64,000 nucleotides of DNA, from the NCBI GenBank assembly GCA_045541495.1, contig JAZQJE010000023.1:1-64000 (forward strand). The letters run 5' to 3'. Of this stretch, positions 25,871-33,614 are shown piece by piece. The stretch is from RGIG3009 sp045541495. Lineage in GTDB: Bacteria; Bacillota; Clostridia; Oscillospirales; Acutalibacteraceae. The notes under the pieces were generated by a model, which saw nothing but the letters and a program-made list of their open reading frames with translations, made no database searches and was not told the origin of the DNA. Every line of letters starts with the position of its first letter. Position 1 is the first letter of the stretch. A program made the position numbers and the translations under genes.

Positions 25871-26311
25871 ATGAAGTTACATGAGCTCTCTCCGGCTCCC
25901 GGCTCCGTTCGGGACGTCAAGAGAATCGGCAGAGGTCACGGTTCCGGTCAAGGCAAAACGGCCGGTAAAGGCCACAAGGGCCAAAAAGCCCGTGCCGGTC
26001 GCGGTATGCGCGCCGGTTTTGAAGGCGGCCAAATGCCTCTGCAAAGACGAGTACCCAAAAGAGGTTTCGTCAACAATTTTGCAACCATCTACGCCACGGT
26101 GAACGTCGCTGCACTCAACGCCTTTGAAGATGGGGCAGTTGTGGATGTGGAAGCGATGAAAAACGCCGGTTTGGTGAAGAAAACCTTTGACGGTGTCAAA
26201 ATTTTGGCCAATGGTACATTGACCAAGAAACTGACCGTAAAGGCCGCGGCCTATTCTGAAGCAGCGAAGGCGAAGATCGAAGCTGCGGGTGGAAAGGCCG
26301 AGGTGATTTGA
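25871..26311 (+). CDS. rplO: Ribosomal protein L15
   Basis: 146 residues; late 50S assembly. The basic, glycine-rich N-terminus (GRGHGSGQGKTAGKGHKGQ) and GFEGGQMPLQRRVPKRGF are diagnostic. Ends 1 nt before secY. Confidence 0.97.
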   Translation: MKLHELSPAPGSVRDVKRIGRGHGSGQGKTAGKGHKGQKARAGRGMRAGFEGGQMPLQRRVPKRGFVNNFATIYATVNVAALNAFEDGAVVDVEAMKNAGLVKKTFDGVKILANGTLTKKLTVKAAAYSEAAKAKIEAAGGKAEVI

Positions 26312-26312
26312 C

Positions 26313-27644
26313 GTGTTTGAAACTTTACGGAACGCATGGAAGATCACCGATCTGCGTAAAAAATTGCTGTACACTCTGTTAATCATTCTCATTTTCCGCA
26401 TTGGTTCGGCTATCACCGTACCTTTTGTGGATGTGGAAGCTTTGCGGGACGCGGTGGCGAATATCACCGCCGGCAGCAACGTCAATTTCATGGACTATTT
26501 GAACATGATCTCCGGCGGTGGCTTCTCCGAAGCCAGCATTTTTGCGCTGTCCATCACCCCGTACATCAACGCCAGTATTATTATCCAACTGTTAACGGTT
26601 GCCATTCCCGCGTTGGAGCGGTTGTCGAAAGAGGGCGAAGCCGGCCGCAAAGTTCTGGGCTCCATCACCCGCTACACCACTGTTGGATTGGGCTTGATGC
26701 TCGGTATCGCTTACTACTTCATGTTGCGTAACAAGTACGAAGCGCTGGTTAACGAAGCTATGAAAGGCTTTGACGCTTGGTTTGCGGCGGTCGTCATCGT
26801 ATTGTGCTTCGTGGCGGGTTCCGCGCTGGTCATGTGGTTGGGCGAGCAGATCAACGAAAAAGGCATCGGCAACGGCATTTCCATTTTGTTGTTCGCCGGT
26901 ATCCTGTCCGGTATTCCCAACGCGATCAACAGCTTGTGGTATCGGTTCTACGATATGGGTATCGCCATGTTGAGCACGACTTCTGCTGCCATCGGCAACA
27001 TTATTTTGGTGCCGGCGGTGCTGATCCTGTTCTTGGCGATCATCGGTCTTATCGTATTCATGGGCGATGCGGAGCGCCGTATCCCGGTTCAATACGCCAA
27101 ACGCGTAGTGGGCCGCAAAATGTACGGCGGGCAGAACACCTTTATTCCGATCAAAGTCAATATGTCCGGCGTTATGCCCATTATCTTGGCTTCTTCGATC
27201 GTGTCCCTGCCCTCGATCCTTGCTTCGTTCTTCGGATGGAAGGACAACTGGTTCTTGCTGGCTTTCCGTGCGGACAGTTGGGTATACATCTTCGTATACT
27301 TCCTTCTCATCATCGGCTTTGCGTATTTCTATGTCACGATCCAGTATAATCCCACCGAGATGGCGAACAATCTTCGCCAAAACTCCGGTGCCATCCCCGG
27401 CTACCGTCCCGGTCAGCCCACGACGGATTATATCAAACGTGTATTGAACAAAGTCACCCTGATCGGCGCCATCTTCTTAGGCTTCATCGCCTTGTTCCCC
27501 AGCTTGTTCGGTAAGTTCACTCAGTTCTATGAGTTAACGCTGGGCGGCACGTCCATCATGATCGTGGTGGGTGTTGCGCTGGAGACCACACAACAGATCG
27601 AAAGCCAAATGATGATGCGTCACTACAAAGGCTTCCTCGGTTAA
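26313..27644 (+). CDS. secY: Protein translocase subunit SecY
   Basis: 443 residues with ten membrane helices, forming the protein-conducting channel with SecE and SecG. GTG start 1 nt after rplO, with GGCCGAGGTG overlapping its end. Plug-region and lateral-gate segments such as SITPYINASIIIQLL are recognisable. Confidence 0.97.
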   Translation: MFETLRNAWKITDLRKKLLYTLLIILIFRIGSAITVPFVDVEALRDAVANITAGSNVNFMDYLNMISGGGFSEASIFALSITPYINASIIIQLLTVAIPALERLSKEGEAGRKVLGSITRYTTVGLGLMLGIAYYFMLRNKYEALVNEAMKGFDAWFAAVVIVLCFVAGSALVMWLGEQINEKGIGNGISILLFAGILSGIPNAINSLWYRFYDMGIAMLSTTSAAIGNIILVPAVLILFLAIIGLIVFMGDAERRIPVQYAKRVVGRKMYGGQNTFIPIKVNMSGVMPIILASSIVSLPSILASFFGWKDNWFLLAFRADSWVYIFVYFLLIIGFAYFYVTIQYNPTEMANNLRQNSGAIPGYRPGQPTTDYIKRVLNKVTLIGAIFLGFIALFPSLFGKFTQFYELTLGGTSIMIVVGVALETTQQIESQMMMRHYKGFLG

Positions 27645-27659
27645 GCAACTCTTTACTCC

Positions 27660-27683
27660 GCCGACAGGCGCAAGCCTGTCGGC
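27660..27683 (+). other. Perfect hairpin with GCAA tetraloop between secY and adk
   Basis: GCCGACAGGC (27660-27669), loop GCAA, GCCTGTCGGC (27674-27683): ten uninterrupted base pairs with a GNRA loop and no T run after it. It is more likely an mRNA stability or protein-binding element than a terminator. Confidence 0.6.
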
Positions 27684-27723
27684 GAGGGTGAAGTTATCTC
27701 AATAAGAGAAAGGTTGTTTTCTT

Positions 27724-28356
27724 ATGAAGCTGATCCTGTTAGGTGCTCCCGGTGCCGGTAAAGGCACACAGGCGGAGATCGTCAGCGAGCACTTGAACAT
27801 TCCTACGATTTCCACGGGTAACATTATCCGTGAAGCGCTGAAAAGCGGCACAGAAATGGGACTGAAAGCCAAAGAATATATGGAATCCGGCAAACTGGTT
27901 CCCGACGAAGTGGTCATCGGCATTATCCGTGACCGTCTGGCTCAGAACGATTGTGCAAACGGGTTCATTCTCGACGGGTTTCCCCGTACCATTCCTCAAG
28001 CCGAGGCGCTTGACCGCATGGGTATCCTCATCGACCGCGTCATCGACATCGAAGTCGCAGACGATGTGATTGCCCGGCGTGTATCGGGCCGCCGTGTTTG
28101 CCCCGCTTGCGGAGCGTCCTACCATGTCGACTATAAAAAGCCGGCAATAGTGGACATTTGCGACAAGTGCGGCGCCACCCTTGTTCAGCGCAAGGATGAC
28201 CATCCCGACACCGTGCGGGAACGCTTGCAAGTTTACCATGACCAAACCGAACCGCTGAAAGATTACTATGCCAAGAGCGGCAAACTGGTGATCGTTGAAG
28301 GTCAGGAGGAAGTGGCGGATACCACGAAACTGACATTAGCAGCGGTTGAGGCATAA
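27724..28356 (+). CDS. adk: Adenylate kinase
   Basis: 210 residues; interconverts AMP+ATP and 2 ADP. P-loop GAPGAGKGTQ at 7-16, DGFPRTIPQAEAL around 84-96, and a zinc-type LID with CPAC and CDKC (four cysteines), as in Gram-positives. 3 nt before map. Confidence 0.97.
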   Translation: MKLILLGAPGAGKGTQAEIVSEHLNIPTISTGNIIREALKSGTEMGLKAKEYMESGKLVPDEVVIGIIRDRLAQNDCANGFILDGFPRTIPQAEALDRMGILIDRVIDIEVADDVIARRVSGRRVCPACGASYHVDYKKPAIVDICDKCGATLVQRKDDHPDTVRERLQVYHDQTEPLKDYYAKSGKLVIVEGQEEVADTTKLTLAAVEA

Positions 28357-28359
28357 CCC

Positions 28360-29106
28360 ATGGTAGAAATCAAAAACAGCCGCGAGCTTGCCGCCATGCG
28401 GGAAGCGTGTATCATTTCGGCTCAAGCGTTAAAGTTGGGCGGGGAAGCGGTCGAACCGGGTGTCACCACCGCGGAAATTGACCGACTTATTCGCAAGTTT
28501 ATCGAAAGCAAGGGTGCCAAACCCTCTTTCCTTGGCTACGGCGGATACCCTGCCAGTGCCTGTATTTCTGTCAACGATACGGTCATCCATGGCATACCGG
28601 ATAAACGCGTGATCAAAGCGGGCGATATTGTCAGCATTGATGTGGGCGCGTATTTCAACGGATTTCACGGTGATAACGCCGCCACTTTCGGCGCGGGAGA
28701 TGTTTCTCCCGAAGCCGCTGCCCTGATGAAAGCCACCGAAGAAAGCCTGTACGAAGGCATCAAGATGGCGCTGGCGGGCAATCGAGTGGGGGATATCAGC
28801 CATGCGGTCCAACGGTATGTCGAGATGCGTGGTTACTCGGTCGTACGGCAATTTGTCGGCCACGGAGTAGGCACGAATCTGCACGAGGACCCCAGTGTCC
28901 CCAATTTTGGTACCCCCGGCCGCGGCCCGCGTCTGCTTCCGGGAATGACCATAGCCATCGAACCGATGATCAATATGGGCGGTCCCGACGTCCGCATCCT
29001 GAAAGACGGATGGACCACGGTGACGACCGACGGCAAACTGTCCGCTCACTTTGAGCACACCGTTGCCATCACCAAAGACGGGCCCGTCATTTTGACCATG
29101 CCGTAA
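28360..29106 (+). CDS. map: Methionine aminopeptidase type I
   Basis: 248 residues; removes initiator Met from new proteins with a dinuclear metal site. Visible metal and active-site segments: HGIPD, SIDVGAYFNGFHGDNAAT, GHGVGTNLHEDP, AIEPMI and HFEHTVAIT. It lacks the extended N-terminal zinc segment seen in type Ic. Confidence 0.97.
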   Translation: MVEIKNSRELAAMREACIISAQALKLGGEAVEPGVTTAEIDRLIRKFIESKGAKPSFLGYGGYPASACISVNDTVIHGIPDKRVIKAGDIVSIDVGAYFNGFHGDNAATFGAGDVSPEAAALMKATEESLYEGIKMALAGNRVGDISHAVQRYVEMRGYSVVRQFVGHGVGTNLHEDPSVPNFGTPGRGPRLLPGMTIAIEPMINMGGPDVRILKDGWTTVTTDGKLSAHFEHTVAITKDGPVILTMP

Positions 29107-29118
29107 GGAGGAACCAGA

Positions 29119-29337
29119 ATGTCCAAATCCGACGTGATCGAACTGGAAGGTGTCGTGGTAGAGGCTTTGCCCAACGCGACATTTCAAGTAGAATTGCCCA
29201 ATGGGCATCGGATCCTTGCCCATATCTCCGGAAAACTGCGGATGAATTTCATCCGTATCCTGCCCGGCGATAAGGTGACGGTGGAGATGTCCCCCTATGA
29301 CCTTACTAAAGGCCGCATTACCTGGAGAACCAAATAA
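29119..29337 (+). CDS. infA: Translation initiation factor IF-1
   Basis: 72-residue OB-fold protein that occupies the A site during initiation. VIELEGVVVEALPNATFQVEL and ILPGDKVTVEMSPYDLTKGRI are textbook IF-1. 12 nt after map. Confidence 0.97.
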   Translation: MSKSDVIELEGVVVEALPNATFQVELPNGHRILAHISGKLRMNFIRILPGDKVTVEMSPYDLTKGRITWRTK

Positions 29338-29379
29338 TCGTAACCGTTATGCCGTAACTGTTATAAGGAGGTATTTTTC

Positions 29380-29493
29380 ATGAAAGTCAGACCTTCTGTA
29401 AAGAAAATCTGCGAAAAATGCAAAGTCATCAAACGCAAGGGCCGTATCATGGTCATTTGCGAAAACCCCAAGCACAAGCAGCGTCAGGGCTGA
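29380..29493 (+). CDS. rpmJ: Ribosomal protein L36
   Basis: 37 residues, MKVRPSVKKICEKCKVIKRK and a tail ending KHKQRQG, with the zinc ligands CEKC, Cys27 and His32. AAGGAGG lies 8 nt before the ATG. Present as the zinc-binding form, matching zinc S14 in this operon. Confidence 0.96.
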   Translation: MKVRPSVKKICEKCKVIKRKGRIMVICENPKHKQRQG

Positions 29494-29547
29494 TCTTGAC
29501 GAAGAAGCCGTCGATACGACGGCAAAACCGAAAGGAAGGATTCTATT

Positions 29548-29916
29548 ATGGCTCGTATAGCTGGTGTTGACCTGCCCAGAGACAAGCGTGTGGAGATCGG
29601 CCTGACCTATATTTTCGGCATCGGCCGCAAAACTTCCAACGACATTCTGGCAGCCGCCAATGTTAATCCCGATACCCGTGTGCGCGATCTGACGGAGGAC
29701 GAAGTGTCCCGTCTGCGTGAGTACATCGACCACAACTGTGTGGTGGAAGGTGATCTCCGCCGTAACGTGGCGTTTGATATCAAACGTTTGATCGAGATCG
29801 GCAGTTATCGCGGAACTCGTCATCGCAAAGGTCTGCCGGTTCGCGGTCAGCGTTCCAAGACCAACGCCCGTACTCGTAAAGGTCCCAAGAAGACTATCGC
29901 CAACAAGAAGAAGTAA
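29548..29916 (+). CDS. rpsM: Ribosomal protein S13
   Basis: 122 residues; 30S head, bridges to L5. ARIAGVDLPRDKRVEIGLTY and GSYRGTRHRKGLPVRGQRSK are diagnostic. Lys-rich tail. Confidence 0.97.
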   Translation: MARIAGVDLPRDKRVEIGLTYIFGIGRKTSNDILAAANVNPDTRVRDLTEDEVSRLREYIDHNCVVEGDLRRNVAFDIKRLIEIGSYRGTRHRKGLPVRGQRSKTNARTRKGPKKTIANKKK

Positions 29917-29931
29917 GCAGGAGGGATAAGA

Positions 29932-30333
29932 ATGGCTGCTAAAGCAACTGCGAAAAAGGCCGCTCCCCGTCGCAGAGAGCGCAAAAATATTGAGCGTGGC
30001 GCTGCCCATATCCAGTCCACCTTCAATAACACCATCGTGACCATCACCGATACGCAGGGCAATGCGTTGTCCTGGGCCAGCGCCGGTGAGTTGGGCTTCC
30101 GTGGTTCTCGGAAATCCACTCCCTTTGCCGCCCAGACTGCTGCCGAGACCGCTGCCAAAGCGGCGATGGAACACGGTCTGAAAACCGTTGAAGTGTACGT
30201 GAAGGGCCCCGGCGCCGGTCGTGAAGCCGCGATCCGCGCGCTACAGACCGCCGGTCTGGACGTGACCATGATCAAAGATGTCACGCCCGTCCCCCACAAC
30301 GGATGCCGTCCTCCCAAGAGAAGACGCGTATAA
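29932..30333 (+). CDS. rpsK: Ribosomal protein S11
   Basis: 133 residues; platform protein by the E-site mRNA. NTIVTITDTQGNALSWASAG and TPVPHNGCRPPKRRRV are the standard signature and end. Confidence 0.97.
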   Translation: MAAKATAKKAAPRRRERKNIERGAAHIQSTFNNTIVTITDTQGNALSWASAGELGFRGSRKSTPFAAQTAAETAAKAAMEHGLKTVEVYVKGPGAGREAAIRALQTAGLDVTMIKDVTPVPHNGCRPPKRRRV

Positions 30334-30359
30334 TCGAGAAAGCAGGAGGTGCAACCAAC

Positions 30360-30989
30360 ATGGCAAGATATACCGGTGCGGTGTGCAGACTTTGCCGCCG
30401 CGAAGGACAAAAATTGTTTTTGAAAGGTGAGCGTTGCTATACCGGAAAATGCGCCATTTCCCGTCGCGCTTATGCGCCCGGCCAACACGGTCAGGCCCGC
30501 AACCGGAAGGCGTCCGAATACGGCAAACAGCTCCGTACCAAACAGTTCGCCAAACGTTACTACGGCGTGCTGGAAGGTCAGTTTTACCACTACTATGAGA
30601 TGGCGACCAAAATGCAAGGCGTAACGGGTGAAAACCTGCTCGGTCTGTTGGAGTCCCGTCTGGATAACGTGGTGTATCGTCTGGGTTTTGCCAGTTCCCG
30701 TGCGGAAGCCCGTCAGCTGGTATCTCAAGGTCACTTTACCGTGAACGGCCGCAAGGTCAACATCCCCTCTTACCTGACTAAGGTAGGCATGGTTGTTGCC
30801 GTGAAGGAGTCCAGCCGTTCTCTCGGCAAACTGAAAGCGATCATCGAATCCACCGCTTCCCGACCTGTGGCGAAATGGTTGGATCTGAATCGTGAGGCGA
30901 TGGAAGCGAAGATCGTTGCATTCCCCGCCCGCGAGGATATCGATCTCCCCATCGAGGAAACCCTGATCGTCGAGTTGTACTCGAAATAA
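30360..30989 (+). CDS. rpsD: Ribosomal protein S4
   Basis: 209 residues from the ATG at 30360 (AGGAGG 9 nt upstream); primary 16S binder and, in E. coli, alpha-operon repressor. Contains the S4 RNA-binding domain (LDNVVYRLGFASSRAEARQL at about 100-119). CRLC near residue 9-12 and a second Cys pair suggest a zinc-type N-terminus. It is followed by a hairpin-rich gap before rpoA. Confidence 0.97.
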   Translation: MARYTGAVCRLCRREGQKLFLKGERCYTGKCAISRRAYAPGQHGQARNRKASEYGKQLRTKQFAKRYYGVLEGQFYHYYEMATKMQGVTGENLLGLLESRLDNVVYRLGFASSRAEARQLVSQGHFTVNGRKVNIPSYLTKVGMVVAVKESSRSLGKLKAIIESTASRPVAKWLDLNREAMEAKIVAFPAREDIDLPIEETLIVELYSK

Positions 30990-30994
30990 TAGGC

Positions 30995-31060
30995 CATGTC
31001 GCCTGTGCGGCATGAAACGATACGATCTCGGATGTGTGGCCTGTGCGTCGCACAGGCGAC
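30995..31060 (+). promoter_or_regulatory. Competing hairpins between rpsD and rpoA
   Basis: Hairpin 1: CATGTCGC-CTGT-GCGGCATG (30995-31014). Hairpin 2: GCCTGTG-CGTCG-CACAGGC (31039-31057). A long-range 12-bp perfect alternative pairs GTCGCCTGTGCG (30998-31009) with CGCACAGGCGAC (31049-31060) and would exclude both. This is the geometry of an RNA switch; the ligand, if any, is unknown, with S4 a possible candidate. Confidence 0.5.
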
Positions 31061-31087
31061 CACCGCATATATTAAGGAGGGTTTTGA

Positions 31088-32041
31088 ATGATCGAGATTG
31101 AAAAGCCCAGAATCGAAGCTCTGGATCTCACCTCCGACGGCACCTACGGTAAATTTGTCGTGGAGCCTTTGGAGCGTGGTTACGGCACGACCTTGGGTAA
31201 CAGCTTGCGTCGTGTGCTTCTCTCCTCTCTGCCCGGTGTGGCGGTCACCTCGGTGAAGATCGATGGTGTTCTCCACGAATTTTCTACGGTGGAAGGCGTA
31301 AAAGAGGATGTTACGGAAATCGTTCTTAACATCAAGAACTTGGTGCTCAAGATCAACGGTGACGGCCCCAAGACTGTCTATGTAGAAGCCGAAGGTCCCT
31401 GTGAAGTGACCGCCGCTTCCATCAAATGCGACAGTGAAGTGGAGATCCTGCAACCCGATACCCACATCGCCACCATCGGCGAAGGCGGGAAACTGTTCAT
31501 GGAGATCACCTTGGATAAGGGTCGCGGTTACGTTCCGGCGGAACGCAACAAGCAACTCATGAAACCGGTCATCGGTGTGATTCCCGTAGACTCCATCTAC
31601 ACCCCTGTGGTGAAAGTGAACTACGCGGTGAGCAACACCCGTGTGGGTCAGATCACCGACTACGACAAACTGGCACTGGAAGTGTGGACCAACGGTACCA
31701 TTTCCGCTCAAGAAGCCGTGTCGTTGGCTGCGAAGATCGTCACCGATCACCTGCAGTTGTTCGTGGACCTGTCCGGCGAGACGTATGCCGGCGATTCCAT
31801 CATGGTGGAGAAGGACGATAAAGGCAAGGAAAAGGCACTGGAAATGACCATCGAAGAATTGGACCTTTCCGTGCGTTCTTTCAACTGCCTGAAACGCGCC
31901 GGCATCAACACTGTCGAGGATCTTATCAACAAGACCGAAGACGATATGATGAAAGTGCGCAACCTCGGCCGCAAGTCGCTGGAGGAAGTTATCAACAAAT
32001 TGGCGTCGTTGGGATTTAGTCTGCGCGACGAAGAGGAATAA
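31088..32041 (+). CDS. rpoA: RNA polymerase alpha subunit
   Basis: 317 residues: N-terminal assembly domain (about 1-230, with TLGNSLRRVLLSS) and C-terminal DNA/activator-binding domain (about 250-310, with LDLSVRSFNCLKRAGI and NLGRKSLEEV). AAGGAGG lies 8 nt before the ATG. It is 98 nt after rpsD. Confidence 0.98.
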   Translation: MIEIEKPRIEALDLTSDGTYGKFVVEPLERGYGTTLGNSLRRVLLSSLPGVAVTSVKIDGVLHEFSTVEGVKEDVTEIVLNIKNLVLKINGDGPKTVYVEAEGPCEVTAASIKCDSEVEILQPDTHIATIGEGGKLFMEITLDKGRGYVPAERNKQLMKPVIGVIPVDSIYTPVVKVNYAVSNTRVGQITDYDKLALEVWTNGTISAQEAVSLAAKIVTDHLQLFVDLSGETYAGDSIMVEKDDKGKEKALEMTIEELDLSVRSFNCLKRAGINTVEDLINKTEDDMMKVRNLGRKSLEEVINKLASLGFSLRDEEE

Positions 32042-32082
32042 TCCGTTATTTCTCATAGAATTCTGAAAAGGAGTGAATTCAC

Positions 32083-32424
32083 ATGCCCGGAACCAGAAAA
32101 CTCGGCAGACCGACCGCTTCCCGTATGGCGATGCTGAGAGCAATGGTGACCTTCTTGCTTGAGAAGGGCCGCATTGAAACCACCGTTACCCGCGCAAAAG
32201 AAGTGCGTTCGATGACGGAGAAAATGATTACCATCGCCAAAGAGCCTACTTTGGCTAACAAACGCATGGTCATGTCTTTCGTGACCAAAGGTGAAGTTTG
32301 CAAAAAGCTGTTTGACGAGATCGCTCCCAAATACGCGGAGCGCAACGGCGGATACACCCGCATCATCAAGACCGGCGCTCGCCGCGGCGACGCCGCCGAG
32401 ATGGCCATCATCGAATTGGTGTAA
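32083..32424 (+). CDS. rplQ: Ribosomal protein L17
   Basis: 113 residues; tunnel-exit protein. RKLGRPTASRMAMLRAMVTF is characteristic. Last gene of the S10-spc-alpha unit, followed by a strong terminator. Confidence 0.97.
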   Translation: MPGTRKLGRPTASRMAMLRAMVTFLLEKGRIETTVTRAKEVRSMTEKMITIAKEPTLANKRMVMSFVTKGEVCKKLFDEIAPKYAERNGGYTRIIKTGARRGDAAEMAIIELV

Positions 32425-32432
32425 AAGTTGTA

Positions 32433-32467
32433 AAAAAGAGCACTGCCTGTGGGCAGTGCTCTTTTTT
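32433..32467 (+). terminator. Terminator of the S10-spc-alpha operon
   Basis: AAAAAAGAGCACTGCC-TGTG-GGCAGTGCTCTTTTTT: 16-bp stem with A run before and T run after, able to work on both strands. Confidence 0.95.
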
Positions 32468-32474
32468 GATGTTA

Positions 32475-32599
32475 GATTCTTGCCACCCCTTATGCAAGGG
32501 CAGCGAGGAGGTGGGAATGGTGGAATTAGCAGGATATAGAGATAGGCAACCCCCAGTCGTCTGACGACGACAGCCCCCTTCTTATGAAGGGGGCCAAGG
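32475..32599. repeat. Two dispersed intergenic repeats in tandem
   Basis: First (32475-32530): GATTCTTGCCACCCCTTATG-type start and GGTGGGAATGGTGGAATTAG end, the same frame as the copy at 52996-53145. Second (32549-32599): CCCCCAGTCGTCTGACGACG followed by the palindrome CCCCCTTCTTATGAAGGGGG. No gene lies between rplQ and the XRE gene. Confidence 0.65.
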
Positions 32600-32639
32600 G
32601 TGCGTTGCAATTATCTTATATAAAGGGAGACAAGGGGAA

Positions 32640-32870
32640 TTATTGTTTGGCAGGGGGATAGGGGGTTGGCTCGTCGGTCAATCCCGCCAAATAATCCATA
32701 CTGGTTTCCAGCGCCACGGCAATACGTTTGCATTGTTCAAAGGATAAATACCGTTTCCCGCACTCGATCTTGGAATAATCACTTTGATCGATACCCGTCA
32801 AATATTGCATTTTGATTTGGGCATACCCTTTTTCTTTCCGCAACTTGCGTATACGTTCATGCGTTTTCAT
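32640..32870 (-). CDS. Small XRE-family helix-turn-helix regulator
   Basis: 76 residues, essentially one HTH_3/XRE domain: RIRKLRKEKGYAQIKMQYLT at 6-25, then a SDYSKIECGKRY recognition region and LETSMDYLAGL closing helix, a very common Firmicute form. The ATG at 32870 follows GGGTGAT. It has no sensor domain. The neighbouring gene upstream on the same strand is the AT-rich orphan; target unknown. Several leaderless alternatives would add unrelated residues. Confidence 0.8.
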   Translation of the reverse strand: MKTHERIRKLRKEKGYAQIKMQYLTGIDQSDYSKIECGKRYLSFEQCKRIAVALETSMDYLAGLTDEPTPYPPAKQ

Positions 32871-32938
32871 ACAATCACCCAACAAAATCATGGCAGATTG
32901 ACCTATTGGTTTTGGGAAGAAGCCAATCTGCGCGATCG

Positions 32939-33460
32939 TTATTGTTTTTTGAAACATTTCCTAAAAAAGTCCCGTAACTTTCTTGTTACCTTTTCTTGTA
33001 TTAGTGTTGGAAAAGATTCGACCAAACTCCATGGATGGTTGACCGGAAGAGGTTCGTTTAAAACCCATGGAAGGTTGATTTGCATAACAGAAATTGTAAA
33101 ATATGTTCCGGTTTGCTCGTTTGGCGATGCAAAACCATCCGTAATAATCATGCTTACAAACGATGTATCAGGTATATCAATTTCATATTCTCCCATGGAT
33201 TCTATATTCCCGCAAACCGTATAATCTGCATTGATGTAATCAATGTGGTCATCGGCTTCTACACTGAGTATTTCATCCGGCTTTGAAATGTCAACGCCGA
33301 ATTCGTTTAAAAAAGCAGATAGTAATGGCAGTTCCTCTTCAATTTGTGCATAGTAATTACGACAGCATGGACAGTCACAGAGGGAATGCGTTTTATAATA
33401 TTCTTTTGTCTTTTCAACATCAACCGAAAAGACATATTCATCTTTTTGAATTGTTGTCAT
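32939..33460 (-). CDS. Conserved hypothetical protein, AT-rich
   Basis: 173 residues; I do not know a function. I chose the ATG at 33460 because GAAAGGAG lies upstream. The N-terminal motif CDCPCC (about 28-33, part of HSLCDCPCCRNYYAQ) could bind a metal; the rest is acidic with no membrane segment, ending in a basic tail (KLRDFFRKCFKK). Base composition is clearly more AT-rich than the ribosomal genes, suggesting transfer. It sits beside an IS30-type element. Confidence 0.7.
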   Translation of the reverse strand: MTTIQKDEYVFSVDVEKTKEYYKTHSLCDCPCCRNYYAQIEEELPLLSAFLNEFGVDISKPDEILSVEADDHIDYINADYTVCGNIESMGEYEIDIPDTSFVSMIITDGFASPNEQTGTYFTISVMQINLPWVLNEPLPVNHPWSLVESFPTLIQEKVTRKLRDFFRKCFKKQ

Positions 33461-33556
33461 AATTACAGCTCCTTTCTTTGATAGTATATCACTCCACGTT
33501 TCTTTACGCAAGGGTCAAGGTGTGCCCGCCGCCAGTCGTGCGATTTTATACACAAC

Positions 33557-33585
33557 TTGAAAAGTGTAAATAAAAATGATATAGT
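33557..33585 (+). promoter_or_regulatory. Sigma-A-like promoter pointing into the IS30 element
   Basis: TTGAAA (33557-33562), a 17-bp spacer and TATAGT (33580-33585), followed by GAGGAATATT and a GTG at 33601 whose frame runs into the IS end. Nothing downstream is preserved. Confidence 0.4.
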
Positions 33586-33614
33586 AAACAGAGGAATATT
33601 GTGGTAACAGAGGG

